Below, piece after piece: positions 33,279 through 45,080 of a stretch of DNA of 64,000 nucleotides. Under the pieces are notes generated by a model. It was not told where the DNA came from, did no database searches, and worked only from the letters and a program-made list of their open reading frames with translations. The translations under genes and the position numbers were made by a program. This DNA is from Salticus scenicus. Taxonomy: Eukaryota; Arthropoda; Arachnida; Araneae; Salticidae. Positions within the stretch are counted from its first letter, which is position 1; every line of letters begins with the position of its first letter. The stretch spans positions 107,309,667 through 107,373,666 of the forward strand of contig OZ005648.1 in the NCBI GenBank assembly GCA_963930645.1, in the 5' to 3' direction.

Positions 33279-34290
33279 TCTGGAGTGACTCCACTCGACT
33301 TTCCGAACATTGAGTAACTAACAGTCTTGTAGATAAAATAAAGAAAGAGGAGTTGCTAAACAAACAAAAAAGAGAAAACCATAGCAGAGTGTTTGAGTAT
33401 TTTTCTCCATATATCACACGAGGTTTTATTTAACGCTACTGAACTTTGAGCCCTTAGATCATAAGGATAAAGAATTTTTCGTTGCGTCCCTGTAAAAATC
33501 TATAAATGCTAGATTCACCAAAATGCTTATAGTTAGTGCAACAGTGATTTATAATATTCATACAAATTTTCAGCTCAATTGAATAAGGCGTTTAGATGCT
33601 ATCGCTGGTCTCATAGGCCATAAAGATAAAGAATTTTTCTTTGTGTCCCTGTAAAAAAACTGTAAGTGCTAGATTCACCAAAATCTATACAGTTGGTTCA
33701 AATGTGACCTATAACATGTGTACAAATTCTTTGCAGAGATTAATAAGGCGTTTAGACGCTATCACACTTTTAAAAATTTGGCAAAGAATTTTTCTTTGTA
33801 TCCCTGTAAAAAAACTATAAGTGCTAGATTCTCAAAAATCTATACAGATTGAGTATCTGTGACCTATAATATGTGTATAAAGTTTTTGCTCAATTGAATA
33901 AGGCGTTCAGATGCTATCGCACTTTTAAGATTTTGGTCCCTTGGCCATAATGATAAAGAATTTTTCTTTGTGCCCCTGTAAAAAAACTATAAGTGCTAGA
34001 TTCACCAAAATCTATAGGGTTCGTACTATGGTGACTTACAATATACGTACCAACTTTCAGCTTATTCGAACAAAGCGTTTAGACGCTAGCGTGTTCACTC
34101 ACAGACATACACACATACATACACACACACATACACACATACATACACACACACATACATATATCATTGTAAAAATAGTGAAAACGGACTCGTTGGACCT
34201 CGAAACGTATAGAAACATCAAAATCTCGAATTCGGATTTTTGACATGATTACAATACTTTCCTCACTATAGTGTTCGAAAAGTAAAAAAA
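33279..34290 (+). mobile_element. Tandem unit 2 of the hairpin-ended ~1-kb element
   Basis: Exactly 1012 bp and almost identical to unit 1, including the same GTTCGAAAAG end variant. Visible differences are single bases (for example AAACATC against AAACCTC near the end). It joins unit 1 directly, 3' end to 5' end, with a 7-A junction. Confidence 0.9.
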
Positions 34291-35300
34291 TCTGGAGTGA
34301 CTCCACTCGACTTTCCGAACATTGAGTAACTAACAGTCTTGTAGATAAAATAAAGAAAGAGGAGTTGCTAAACAAACAAAAAAGAGAAAACCATAGCAGA
34401 GTGTTTGAGTATTTTTCTCCATATATCACACGAGGTTTTATTTAACGCTACTGAACTTTGAGCCCTTAGATCATAAGGATAAAGAATTTTTCGTTGCGTC
34501 CCTGTAAAAATCTATAAATGCTAGATTCACCAAAATGCTTATAGTTAGTGCAACAGTGATTTATAATATTCATACAAATTTTCAGCTCAATTGAATAAGG
34601 CGTTTAGTTGCTATCGCTGGTCTCATAGGCCATAAAGATAAAGAATTTTTCTTTGTGTCCTTGTAAAATAACTGTAAGTGCTAGATTCACCAAAATCTAT
34701 ACAGTTGGTTCAAATGTGACCTATAACATGTGTACAAATTCTTTGCTGAGATTAATAAGGCGTTTAGACGCTATCACACTTTTAAAAATTTGGCAAAATA
34801 TTTTTCTTTGTGTCCCTGTAAAAAAACTATAAGTGCTAGATTCTCCAAAATCTATACAGATTGAGTATCTGTGACCTATAATATGTGTATAAAGTTTTTG
34901 CTCAATTGAATAAGGCGTTAAGATGCTATCGCACTTTTAAGATTTTGGTCCCTTGGCCATAATGATAAAGAATTTTTCTTTGTGTCCCTGTAAAAAAACT
35001 ATAAGTGCTAGATTCACCAAAATCTATAGGGTTCGTACTATGGTGACTTACAATATACGTACCAACTTTCAGCTTATTCGAACAAAGCGTTTAGACGCTA
35101 GCGTGTTCACTCACAGACATACACACATACATACACACATACATACACACACACATACATACATCATCGTAAAAATAGTGAAAACGGACTCGTTGGACCT
35201 CGAAACGTATAGAAACATCAAAATCTCGAATTCGGATTTTTGACATGATTACAATACTTTCCTCACTATAGTGTTCGGAAAGTAAAAAAAAAAAAAAAAA
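34291..35300 (+). mobile_element. Tandem unit 3 of the hairpin-ended ~1-kb element, with A tail
   Basis: It has the same structure but more substitutions than units 1 and 2 share with each other, a shorter CA tract, and the 3' end GTTCGGAAAGT followed by 17 A. The end contains ACTTTCC, the palindrome CACTATAGTG and GGAAAGT, forming a terminal hairpin. Confidence 0.9.
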
Positions 35301-35715
35301 GCATATACTTTATTGCCTAGTTATAACTTTATATGTTAATTAATTTTGGTAACTTTAAAACTATATAATTTATGAAAGAACTTTTAATAAAATAATTTTT
35401 AAACAGAATTCCTGTAGTGTAATAGATACATGTAAGCCTTTTACAAAAGTTTAAAAAAAAAAAAAAAAAAAAAAAAAGTTAATCTGTTCATTTTGAATAT
35501 TATAGCATACTATACATTCCAAATTTTCAGTATAAAATATTTTCAATTACTAATTATAATTGCTACTGAGAATGTAGGAAGTGGAATTTTTTATAATTTT
35601 AAGTTTTGGACTCTGTAGGACAGCTTTAGACAATTTAAGAAACTTTTGGACTGTAAAAATCGCTTGTCCTGTCCAAAACCCCAATCCTGGTACAGAAATT
35701 ACCAGGATTGGAGTA
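35301..35715. mobile_element. Right half of the GTCCAAAAC element, with terminal hairpin
   Basis: AGTTTTGGACTCTG (35601), ACTTTTGGACTG (35643) and CTGTCCAAAACCCC (35669) mirror the left half at 31758. CCAATCCTGGTA at 35681-35692 pairs exactly with TACCAGGATTGG at 35700-35711. The plus frame at 35581-35835 crosses this and is not a gene. There is an internal poly-A at 35453-35477. Confidence 0.55.
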
Positions 35716-36240
35716 CTAAATTTATTTACAGAACTTCACAAAATGATTCAGATGACATTCTATGATCATCCATATGATGTAAATATTAATGAGCTACAAG
35801 AAATTAGTTATAGTTTTTATTGTTGTACTATATAATGTTTGCAGCTCGTGTACAAGCGCACACAAAAGAATTTCGTACGATTAAGGTCTATAGACTGTAC
35901 TTCTTGTAAGTGCATTTTAACATAGTTACACATCATTAAACATAGTGAAATAAAAATATATTATTAGATTGTTGGTAGGCATAGAACTGGTAATTAGTTT
36001 ACAGGGCTACACAAAATAATTCCGATATGATGTGCAATTCTTTGGTATTAAATTTGGTACAAGTATTTAAAAGTTATAAGAAATTAATAAATACTACGAG
36101 TTGCAAGAAAATTTATGTATACACATAAATAGATACAAAGTGTGTGTTGGGGGGGGGGGGGGTTATTAAGGGAGCGGCAGCTCGCCTCAGAAACGTATTT
36201 GACTAAGTAGCGGGTTAATTACAGTGGGTGATAATAAATA
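35716..36240. other. Fragments of ACAGGGACAC-type monomers and poly-G, no gene
   Basis: GCTCGTGTACAAGCGCACAC at 35842 followed by ATTAAGGTCTATAGACTG, and TTACAGGGCTACACAAAATAATTC near 36000, look like diverged monomers. Poly-G at 36150-36162. Confidence 0.4.
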
Positions 36241-36244
36241 ATAG

Positions 36245-37375
36245 AATTTTTTTTTTTTTTTTAACTTTTACCGCGGAACTTTAGATGCGCAAAGAACATT
36301 TAAATACTCAAATTTTCCACTATTGATTTAGTCCAGAATGCAATTAGCAGACCACCCACAAATTGAAGAAATACAAAAATACTTTGGATCACCCTGTATC
36401 ATAAAAAGCTACAAATGACTTGTAACTTTAATACATTGTTGCACATACTATGTACAATATTTATACGTTTTGTTGTGGAAATTGTAGAATTATTTAGGCA
36501 GATATAATTTTTTATCAAAAATTAACAAGTTTTTTGTTCAGTTTTTTGTTTATAACTAGAACGGATTTCCATAAAACTTTATAAAAATCGAAGAAACATT
36601 AACAAAATATTCGATAAATATTATTCTGAAACATAAAATTCACACGTATATTTCCTGAGATATGAGAAATTATCGTAAATATGCTTTTTACTGTGCATGC
36701 GCGAATGACAAAAAAAAAAAAAGTTTTATTACATAGGTTGAAAGCTAGATATATTGGGCAACTTTTGTCAATAGTTCATTTGAAATGGATAAAAATTAAG
36801 CAAATTATCGGCAAAAAAATAAACAAGTTTTTAGATGTTTTCCAAAATTGAAATTTCATAAGGGATTTTTCACATGCTGCGTATATAATTTGAAGATCCA
36901 GTTATTTCAGCCACATTGCAAAAGTTCTTTTTTGTGGAAAAAAAAAAAAAAACTTATAAACTTACAAATCCTAGTAAATAAATAAAAATATGTTAGTTAG
37001 AACCCTATAAGTTAGGGATTTTCAAAAAAAAAAAAAAAAATGCAACGTATTTGAAATAATTGGACCTTCAAATTAAATACGCAGCATGTAAAAAACCCCT
37101 TATGGAATTTCAACCCTGGAAAACATCTGAAATCTAGCTCATTCTTTTGCAGACAATTTGCTTAATTTTTACTCATTCAAAATTTCTCTAACAAAACATA
37201 TGAATAAAGTACATAGTATGTGCAACAATGAGTTAGTTACAAGTCATTTGTAGCTTTTTATGATACAGGGTGATCTAAAATATTTTTGCTCCTTTTTAAT
37301 ATTTTAATTTGTGGTTGATCCCCTATTTTTATTCTGGACTAAATTTTTAGTGGAAAAACTGAGTGTTTAATATAT
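36245..37375. repeat. Imperfect ~1.1-kb palindrome (foldback element)
   Basis: Outer arms: AAAAAGCTACAAATGACTTGTAAC (36405) against GTTACAAGTCATTTGTAGC (37235), with GGATCACCCTGTAT against ATACAGGGTGATC. Inner arms: AAATTAAGCAAATT (36794) against AATTTGCTTAATTT (37146), and CATGCTGCGTAT (36873) against ATACGCAGCATG (37078). The centre is near 36980. Phrases are shared with repeat family C (GGATCACCCTGTA). No coding. Confidence 0.75.
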
Positions 37376-37379
37376 ATAT

Positions 37380-39640
37380 ATATATATATTAAATGAAATA
37401 AATAAAAATGATGTGCTGAGTAATGAGTGATGCAAATAGGACGTTGAGGCTTCCGATCTGCAGATCCACTAGTTAATTGTAATATTTGTGATTCTTGAAA
37501 AAAAAAAATCGTTCTGTACGATATAATTTATCTTATATATTGTCTTACCACCAAAATTGATGAAATATTTTTTCTCAATTTTCCCTTTGTTCTTAGAAAA
37601 GAGAAACTAATTCCACCATACATTTAAGAAGTTTATAATGTAGTGTATATTAACCTTAATATTTATCACGACCTTAAAAAAAAAAAAAAAAATCCTTTTT
37701 CGTTTTTAATTGTGAAATGATGGATTATGAATTGTTTCCTTTGAGATCGCTTATCACGAATTATGTTCGTCGTGAGAAAACGCACAAGTTTTACGTGTTA
37801 AGGTAAAATTATTTAATAGGGGTAAGTTATAAAATACTAAACATCTTATGACAGATAGTTATTAAAATTTCTGGCAGTTTTAGAAAATTGGAAATTGGAT
37901 TTACAATGAACGGAATTGGATTTACAAAGCGCCTAACCTTGCCATAGAAAATTTGTCTTTTAGAGAGATGATCTTTTAATAGATGCGGTTTAGAAAATTA
38001 TAATTCAGACAATAAATATTATGTATGTATGTATGTATGTGTGTATATATATATAATTTCTTTCGATTTCAATTTCTTTTTTTCTGTGCCCCCCCCCCCC
38101 CCCAGCAGTAATCACGTTTTACCTTAATATTTATATCTGGAAAACAGTACCTATAGAAATTAGTAATTATCTTTTAGTAATTATATGATTAAGAATCATA
38201 CAGCGGCTTCTGATGAATTTAACAACTTACTTATAAACACAAAAATATTACCTGATGTTTGTATGTATTATGTATATGCATTTATTGCTCCTGCCCCAAT
38301 GTACGAAAATAACACAGAAAATTTTTGGCCATGTACACATTGCAGCCATAAACTTAATAAGCTTATCGTCCAAGTCGGATGTCTTGTCTCGTTTTGTCTT
38401 TATAACTTGGTAATAATTATTTATATTAGGACCTTTTTTTAATTGGAAGATTTTTAGAAAATGTTATGATCTCTCATGATTCTTTTATATCCGGATCAAA
38501 TTGTCACGGCTTGACTTAAACACTTTTATGCCCAGGGTACAATTCAATATTTGTTTCCTCTCCACACACACGCACATACATAATTTTTTAATAAGTGCTT
38601 TAATTGTGCTATTAAACTTATAACAATTATAGTCATTTTAAATTTTTTTTAAATTAATTGCTATATTGTAACTGCATATTGTGTAAAAACAGAAACTTTA
38701 CAAATATGTTTGTTTGTTTTTGTTTTTTAACTAATGAAGAAAGGAATCTCACTAAAATATTTTTATATGTAGCTTTGTTAAAAAAAAAAAAAAAAAATCA
38801 CTAAAAAGATTTTTTTTTTTTTTCATAGCTCTGTATATCGTCTGAAACTTGCACATGAACATATAGTGACCTAGAAAGGGGAAAAAAACAAACAAACAAA
38901 AAAAACTTTAGCAATTTTCATTTTTATCCCATAATGTACAAAATACGAGGGCTGTGTAAACCAATCAGTTAAACTATCCATACTTTATTCTGCAGGAAAA
39001 ATGATTTTGTATATTTTAATAATGTAAATCATTTTTGTTGTGTTGTGTGCAGTATAAAGGTATTAAATTAATTAGCATATATATATATATATATATACAT
39101 TTCTCATAGCGTGTGATGCATTAGAAACCTTCTATGAGTCCGTGATGTACACAAATTAATTGCGCCATTTACACCATAAAAAAAAAAAAAAAAAAAAAAA
39201 AAGAGAGAGAGAGAGAATTTGAATAGCCCATTTAAATGCATTCTAAAAATATTTACGGAAATTAGAGTGTATATAGGCATACGGATAGACAAACGGAAAT
39301 CATAAACACATTTGAATTTGCTGCAAAGTGTAAAAAAATAAAAATATTTGCAGTTATTAACCACTTTTAAGTTTAAAGTTATTTTTGCTACAATTACATT
39401 GTTTTAGTGCACAATTCCTGTAGATAAAATAAAATTAAATATAAACTAACTGTACCTTTTGAATAAGTATTCACGACTCATCATCTGTTTATGCTCCTGG
39501 AAATGAATAAAGAACGCGTTATAAAAAAGGTTAGATTCTTGAGACTCGGATTACTTTAAGAGAGCCAACTTTTCCTAGAAAACCGCTTAATGTTTTCCGA
39601 TTTTTCTCGAGAAATGTTCCTTTCTTATTTTTTAAAAATT
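37380..39640. other. AT-rich sequence with many simple repeats, no supported gene
   Basis: (ATGT)n/(AT)n at 38020-38055, poly-C at 38090-38104, poly-A plus (GA)n at 39178-39216, and (TA)n at 39078-39097. The frame at 38185-38442 has a CTHC motif but no recognisable domain, and no flanking exon could be built. Confidence 0.4.
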
Positions 39641-39649
39641 TACTTAAAG

Positions 39650-40030
39650 GGACTCTCTATATTTACCGTCGCTGGAAGCCAAAACTGATGTTATTCTATG
39701 ATGAATTTTAACTCATTAACTAATACATATTTTTAAATTCCATTTTCACATTCAGTAAAATTCTCAACTGTTCATTTTTTTTCTTTGTGATAACCAATTT
39801 ATTTTTTAAATTTTTAATATGTAAAATTTTGCGTATTTCAACTTCAGAATAAAATATTAAAATTTAAAATTCAATTTTTAGAAAATGATTGCCAATTTAA
39901 TGTGTGTGAATATTTTGAATGTGAAAACGGATTTTTTGAAAATATGTATTAGTTTAAAGAGTTATTCTACGGGAAATTTTTCCCTATTATAACACTGGCT
40001 TCGCCTTCGCCTTCCAGCAAAGCTGCAGAT
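39650..40030. mobile_element. Foldback MITE family P, copy 2
   Basis: GCTGGAAGCC...GATGTTATTCTATG and TAACTAATACATATTTTTAAATTC form the left arm. The right arm has TATGTATTAGTTTAAAG and ATAACACTGGCTTCG...CTTCCAGC. Arms are imperfect, the centre AT-rich. Confidence 0.7.
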
Positions 40031-40039
40031 CAGATTCCC

Positions 40040-40365
40040 CCTTTTTCCTTCCCATGTAATCGTATATAGGATTTTTGTTTACTTGTATTATATGAATATT
40101 TCATTCAAAAATGAAGTTTTTTAAATGTTAGTTTTTGAATTATACTCCTTCAACGTGTCGTATTTTTAACTTAGTGGCCATTTTTTTTTTTTTTTTTTTA
40201 AGTAAATTTAAATATTTTATTTTAAGTACACTTACGACTCTAATTTTCAATCTTTGAAAGAAATATTTATTTATTTATTTTTTATTTATCAAATTTAAGC
40301 TAAAAGATGACATGTTTTTAAAGTAGGGTTTTAAAAAAACCCAGTTTTTTTTTTGGGGGGGGGGG

Positions 40366-40410
<45 letters not shown>

Positions 40411-41637
40411 GTAGAATAACATTATTGGGTTTGACTTTTATTTCAAAAGAGAACATTTTTAGACTAAAAGAAAACTTATTAAAATAATAGTAATTAATTA
40501 TAATTAATTAAAAATTAAATGACCTTCATATTCTTAATATTTGATTTGATCTAAACTGTAAAATGAATTTTTATTACATTCTATTCAATATTTCATCATA
40601 ATTTAGAATTTAATTACTTTTTTAATAAGTTATTTTGTGTAAAATTAAAACTAGCAACAAAAGAAAAATATTTAACCCTTCTATGCACAATTTTGATATT
40701 ACAAATAATTATGCATTTTTATATGGTTAGATTAAAGTAAAAAAAAGTATGCAAATTTTAACTTGATACTGACATATTTTATTCATATTTGAAAACTTAT
40801 TTGATAAAGGAATACAAAACGAAGTTATCACTGTCTGCATTTTACACTTTCCTGTCAGGAGTCGAAAAATATTTTAATTTTTAAGGCCGATTTTTGTGAT
40901 ACATATGTAACACCTTCCATTTTATCAGTCGTTCCATATAAATGTTTTTTAACAAGTTAATAGTGTTCCATTCCATTCAACCAAGTTATAGGTAATCATT
41001 AAAAATAATTCTGAAAACAGAAAAATTTATATAATCATTCTTATAAAACTAAATATTTTAAAAAGGCTATTTTAATGAATTTGAAGTTTGTTATGGGGCA
41101 ACAAAATATCCCCATTTTTTGCCTGTATCGAACCTTACAAGGTCTATACATTATATTTCTTAGTTATATTTAATATTTTTTGTTAAGTCCTTAGAATTTT
41201 AGGCAAAGTATTACTTTTTTTTTTCTGATGTTTTAACATCATGACTTAAAAATGCAAAAGTGGTTTGCAATTTTGTTCATTTATACTCATCTTTCTTTTT
41301 CGAAACTGTTCTGCTCAAAAGAGATATTGCAGATAGATGGTTGAAATGAAAGGAGTTTTTCTAACGAAGTTGAAAAATAATTACAGAATTTCAAACTGGC
41401 ATATATATCATTAATAAGATACACTATGTTACGTAGATATATATACATAATTATATAACATATATATTTATTATATATATAATAATGTCAAGTAAAAGAA
41501 TAATAAATTATTTTTTAAAAAGCAAAAAATTGTATTAAATTTAAACAAAAAACCATATTTTAAAGGGGGTAAACCCCAAAAAACCCGCCCGAAATTTTTA
41601 GGTATGTGGGCGGATCCGCAACAATGGTTTGAAGATG

Positions 41638-41640
<3 letters not shown>
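40040..41640 (+). repeat. Dispersed repeat family E, copy 1 (~1.3 kb, from about 40310)
   Basis: 40400-40745 matches 62058-62360 on minus, and 40780-41620 matches 58280-59250 on minus. The second copy is therefore the same element split by a Helitron. The end carries GGTATGTGGGCGG (41602). It also has (TA)n at 40367-40406, (TATA)-rich sequence at 41410-41485 and (AAT)n at 41639-41670. No coding region. The 270 bp before it is unassigned, with poly-T at 40181. Confidence 0.7.
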
Positions 41641-41670
<30 letters not shown>

Positions 41671-41810
41671 CAGAATTTCAAAGAAAGCGGGGAATTTGAC
41701 TGATATGCAGCCTTGTATAAATTGCTGTTACAATTTGACTAGTTGCGAGGAATAAAAAGTTTTATTGTTATTTTACTTTCTCTTACCAATATACATGATA
41801 GATTGTGTGA

Positions 41811-42031
41811 GTTTGGGAATAAGGCCGATTGACTTGTCTAGGGTCCTAGGCCTGAGAGGAAATGCCTTCCGTGGAGGTCTTTCTAAGGGGTCCTAGCCCG
41901 TATTTACACAAGTTTCGGAGAAAACCACGGAAAACTCCGAACGGCAAGGCTGACGAGCGCGACCTGGGATCGAACCCGGCACCTCACGTCTACCAGCTTT
42001 GAGCGCAAAACTGATCGGCCGCTGGTGGGCT
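41811..42031 (-). mobile_element. tRNA-derived SINE, family 2, copy 2
   Basis: On minus it begins AGCCCACCAGCGGCCGATCAG, has box B GGTTCGATCCCAGG, then TTTTCCGTGGTTTTC and ends AATCGGCCTTATTCCCAAAC. The 3' third is the part found alone at 23684-23766. It lies directly against the start of the ~1-kb element at 42032. Confidence 0.8.
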
Positions 42032-43150
42032 CTATACATGGTATAAAAAGTATTGTTTTTGAGTCAAATTTCCAAAATTTGAGTTTTTGTTATATTTAGA
42101 CGTTTCAAAGTCCTCTGAATCCAAAAATCATGTTTTTAGCAGTTGGCCTGTGTGTGTGCCTATCTGTTATCAGTATATCTCAAAAACAAATAATAGCAGA
42201 AAGTCCAGATTTGGTATTATAAATGTGAATCATATAGGGATGCTACACTAAACTTTTGGTTGAGATCAAGCAAATTGTTCGTGTACAGGGACACCCAAGA
42301 TAATTCAAATAGATTACGTCTATGGGAGAAATTGCAGGTAAGTAGAGTTTAAACATCTATAGACTGCTCTAAACCAAATGAAATGAATATATATTTTTTA
42401 TATGCGTTAAAACATGAATCATGTAGAATATGGTATAGAAATAATGTTTTCAGGGCTACACAAAAAAACTAGATTATATAGTGCGACAACGACAATACTT
42501 GAAAATTGATGGAAGTGCACTTCAGGTTGTGCCGTGTGTTATTAATATAGGATTATATTTAGGTGCACCATGTGGTCTGTACGTAAGTTTTAGAAGATAT
42601 ACAGGGCTGCCAGTATTTAAGCCATGACATTCTTTTTTATTGTTTGTGGAAGTGCTTTGCTATAATATTTTACCATGTCCAGGAAAGCTGCTCAGGAACT
42701 GAAAGTAATTTCTCATAGCTATATCGTAAATAATATATTTTTTTAGCTAAATATTCATTGCTTGGTTTTTTGTTTATTTACACGTTTTGAGCCTTCCTTA
42801 ATACCGAAGTCAAATTTTTAACGTTTGATTTTTGTCTGTGTCTGTTAGAGTAAATTAAAAACAGATAATTTCAGGTGATCCAAATGTTTTATTTTGAAGT
42901 TAATACGTTTGTTACTAAAAAATTTTGTTCAAGATTGATAAGTTTCTAAAAGTTTTGCGTGTCACGGGCGGTTGAAGGGGGCGGTACCCCCCTCACACAG
43001 AATTATTTGTCAAATAAAGCTGTTCCGAAGCGTAATTTGAATTGTTTTAACGTACGTTTACATAACAGTACTCGTTATCTGAGCCCTTAATCTCCAATCT
43101 ATAGTATTAAATTTCAGAGTAAGAGAAAATCGTGTGAGTGACACACCAGA
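42032..43150 (-). mobile_element. ~1-kb repeat element, ACAGGGACAC superfamily, subtype 2 copy 2
   Basis: Parallels 15592-16635 throughout: AAAGTATTGTTTTTGAGTC, TGTTATCAGTATATCTC, GTTCGTGTACAGGGACACCC (42279), TTACGTCTATGGG, TCACACAGAATTATTTGTC, and the end GTGAGTGACACACCAGATTATT. There is no open frame of note. Confidence 0.65.
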
Positions 43151-43164
43151 TTATTTACTTGTGT

Positions 43165-44180
43165 TTTAGTTAAAGAAATATTTGATGTATCAAAAATTTT
43201 CGATGTTACTTTTCGATCGGTATGATAACTTAAATTAGAACTTACATATTAACATATATCTTCAACTAAACATTTCCAAAAACTATATATTCAATAAATC
43301 AATTTAATAATAGTACATAAAAATTCTTTGCTGAATGAAAATGCTACGATGAAAGCATTAACTATTATTGAAATTTTTTAATTAATCATGTATTTCCAAA
43401 TTACGTCTATAATTTATTAATTTGATTTGATTGAGTGAAATGCGTTTAAATTATACGTTCTGGCTATATTTTTTAAATGTTGAATATTTTAAGGACTAAA
43501 ATTGCAATGTCTATGCATGAGCGTGTGTATGCGTATATCATCGCTTTATTTCTCTCTCTACATATGTCACTTATCCTTTAATTAATTATTTATATTATCT
43601 TATTTTTAAAAATTACCTTTTAAAATATTAGTGAACATTGTATTTTCTCAAGCTAACTTTTCCTTTTAAATTTATTATTTATCATCCACAAAATTTAACA
43701 ATATATTCAATTGATCTTTTAAATTCCTTACTGAGTTGTACACTATTTTCTTATACAGCTAAATGCTGTATTTTATTTATTTATTTATTTATTTTTATAT
43801 TGCTATTTTTCTCATATTTAATGTTGACTATTTCACTTCTTTACTTATATTTAATTTTTCTTTTTTTTTACTTCTTTAAGTTGTCGGTGATATTTTTGTG
43901 GACTAATCTGTCTACCGCTATTTCAGAAACAACTTGTATTGTTACAACTATGTATTTCTACTAGGATTTTGTGTATACCTAATTCTACCATAAGGTGTCC
44001 TTTGACATCTTTGCATTTGAATACAATGAATTGCCAAAACTGATGGGCTTTCAAATTATAAGTTAAATATAGACAACTTGAGCAATATATTTATTAATAC
44101 ATTGATACGTATTTATTATAGATTAATTAATCATGCTGTAAATTCTGGCTTAATTCATCAATCTAGTCCGATCATAATGT
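43165..44180. other. AT-rich sequence; probable 3' flank of the minus-strand gene
   Basis: No repeat family is recognised. AATAAA-type signals on the minus strand occur near 44080-44120 (TTTATT on plus). The plus frame at 43638-43964 is a hydrophobic reading of T-rich DNA with no signal of constraint. Confidence 0.4.
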
Positions 44181-44181
44181 T

Positions 44182-44385
44182 TCACTTGGCGTAAACTGTT
44201 GGAATAAATACATCTTTGAAAACGGTATGAAGAACTTGTTTCAACCTTTTTCTAAGTTGTTCCACTAATAGCAATTTTACTATTTTGCCGTCTATTGCTT
44301 TCTCCACTGTCGTTTTTATAGTCAACAATCTCATTCTCTTTAGTATTCTACTTACATTCAAATTGTCATCTTCGTTTTCATTAGT
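44182..44385 (-). pseudogene. Open segment downstream of the 108-aa gene, possibly its lost C-terminus
   Basis: On minus, 67 codons run without a stop from ACT (44385) to the TGA at 44184-44182. The reading is acidic first (TNENEDDNLNV), then rich in Leu, Lys and Arg (SRILKRMRL, EQLRKRLKQVL), as in an amphipathic helix. It begins 33 bp beyond the stop of the upstream exon, in a different frame. AAATACGATAG occurs twice just before (44425-44435 and 44408-44418, plus-strand complement), so a small duplication may have shifted the frame. It may also be chance or another exon. Confidence 0.3.
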
Positions 44386-44417
44386 GCCTTACCAGAAATT
44401 TCTCTCTCTATCGTATT

Positions 44418-45080
44418 TCAATCACTATCGTATTTGTGGTCACTTTCGAAATAATCATTCAACCTATCTTCACTTTTATATTGTGTGCTTTCATCAATTT
44501 CAGAGCATTCTTCATTTATATTATTTACTTTTTGCAATAATTCCTTCTTGAAATCCGGGGTATCCTTAAAAAAAAAAAAAATAATAATAATAATAAAAAG
44601 TTTAGGTTATAATACATTTTTTCGTAAAAATAAATAAATAAATAAAATAAAACAAAAATTAATAGAAATAATTACCAGTATTGTAGTTTTACTACTTGCA
44701 TACCTGCAATGCTAATTTCAACGATGCGTTTTTAAAGTTTTCACGAATGAAAACAAAATTCTCCTGCATTGAAGTTACTGCTGATATCAAAGCTGAACAT
44801 TTTTCACAGACCGGGATTATAAACTATAAAATTAGTAAGTATAATTAAATTTATAATGACTAATCTTCACAGAAGTTAAGATAATGAAAATAATCTTTTT
44901 AAATCTTTTGAGTTAAATAATAAACAATTTTTGTTATGGGTTTGTTTTTCTGTCGATGCTCTGACTAGGATAAATATGCATGTGTTGTCATGAAATTTTA
45001 TGTAATATATTAATAATTACCAATTCATTCAAAGAAAATGCTCTAAAATGTCTCATTTTATTTGTATCAGACTCAGTCAT
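44418..45080 (-). CDS. Candidate three-exon gene, 108 residues, unrecognised family
   Basis: Proposed exons on minus are 45080-45021 (20 codons), 44823-44704 (40 codons) and 44564-44418 (48 codons plus TGA). Introns of 197 and 139 bp start GTAATT and GTATGC. They end TTTTATAG (with a TACTAAT branch-like motif just upstream) and a T13 tract plus AAG. All junctions are phase 0. The protein starts MTESDTNKMRHF. Residues 24-29 are PVCEKC, a lone CxxC. Residues 30-60 look helical (SMQENFVFIRENFKNASL), and the C-terminus is acidic (EECSEIDES, KSEDRLNDYFESD). I do not recognise the family. The CxxC segment faintly recalls a zinc-finger-associated domain, but too little is present to say so. Low repeat content and phase agreement support a real gene. 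There is no transcript evidence. Confidence 0.55.

Noticed and set aside
32929..35243. Three near-identical 96-116 codon frames on both strands
   Set aside because: They recur because the 1012-bp unit recurs and are carried through by the CA/ACAT tract, giving HTHTHT and CMCVCM readings. No constraint is visible.
43638..43964. 108-codon hydrophobic frame resembling a membrane protein
   Set aside because: It is T-rich DNA read as Phe, Leu, Tyr and Ile. There is no positive-inside pattern, no start context and no neighbours to support it.
44285..44551. 88-codon plus-strand frame
   Set aside because: It is antisense to the third exon of the minus-strand model, which has better splice and composition support.
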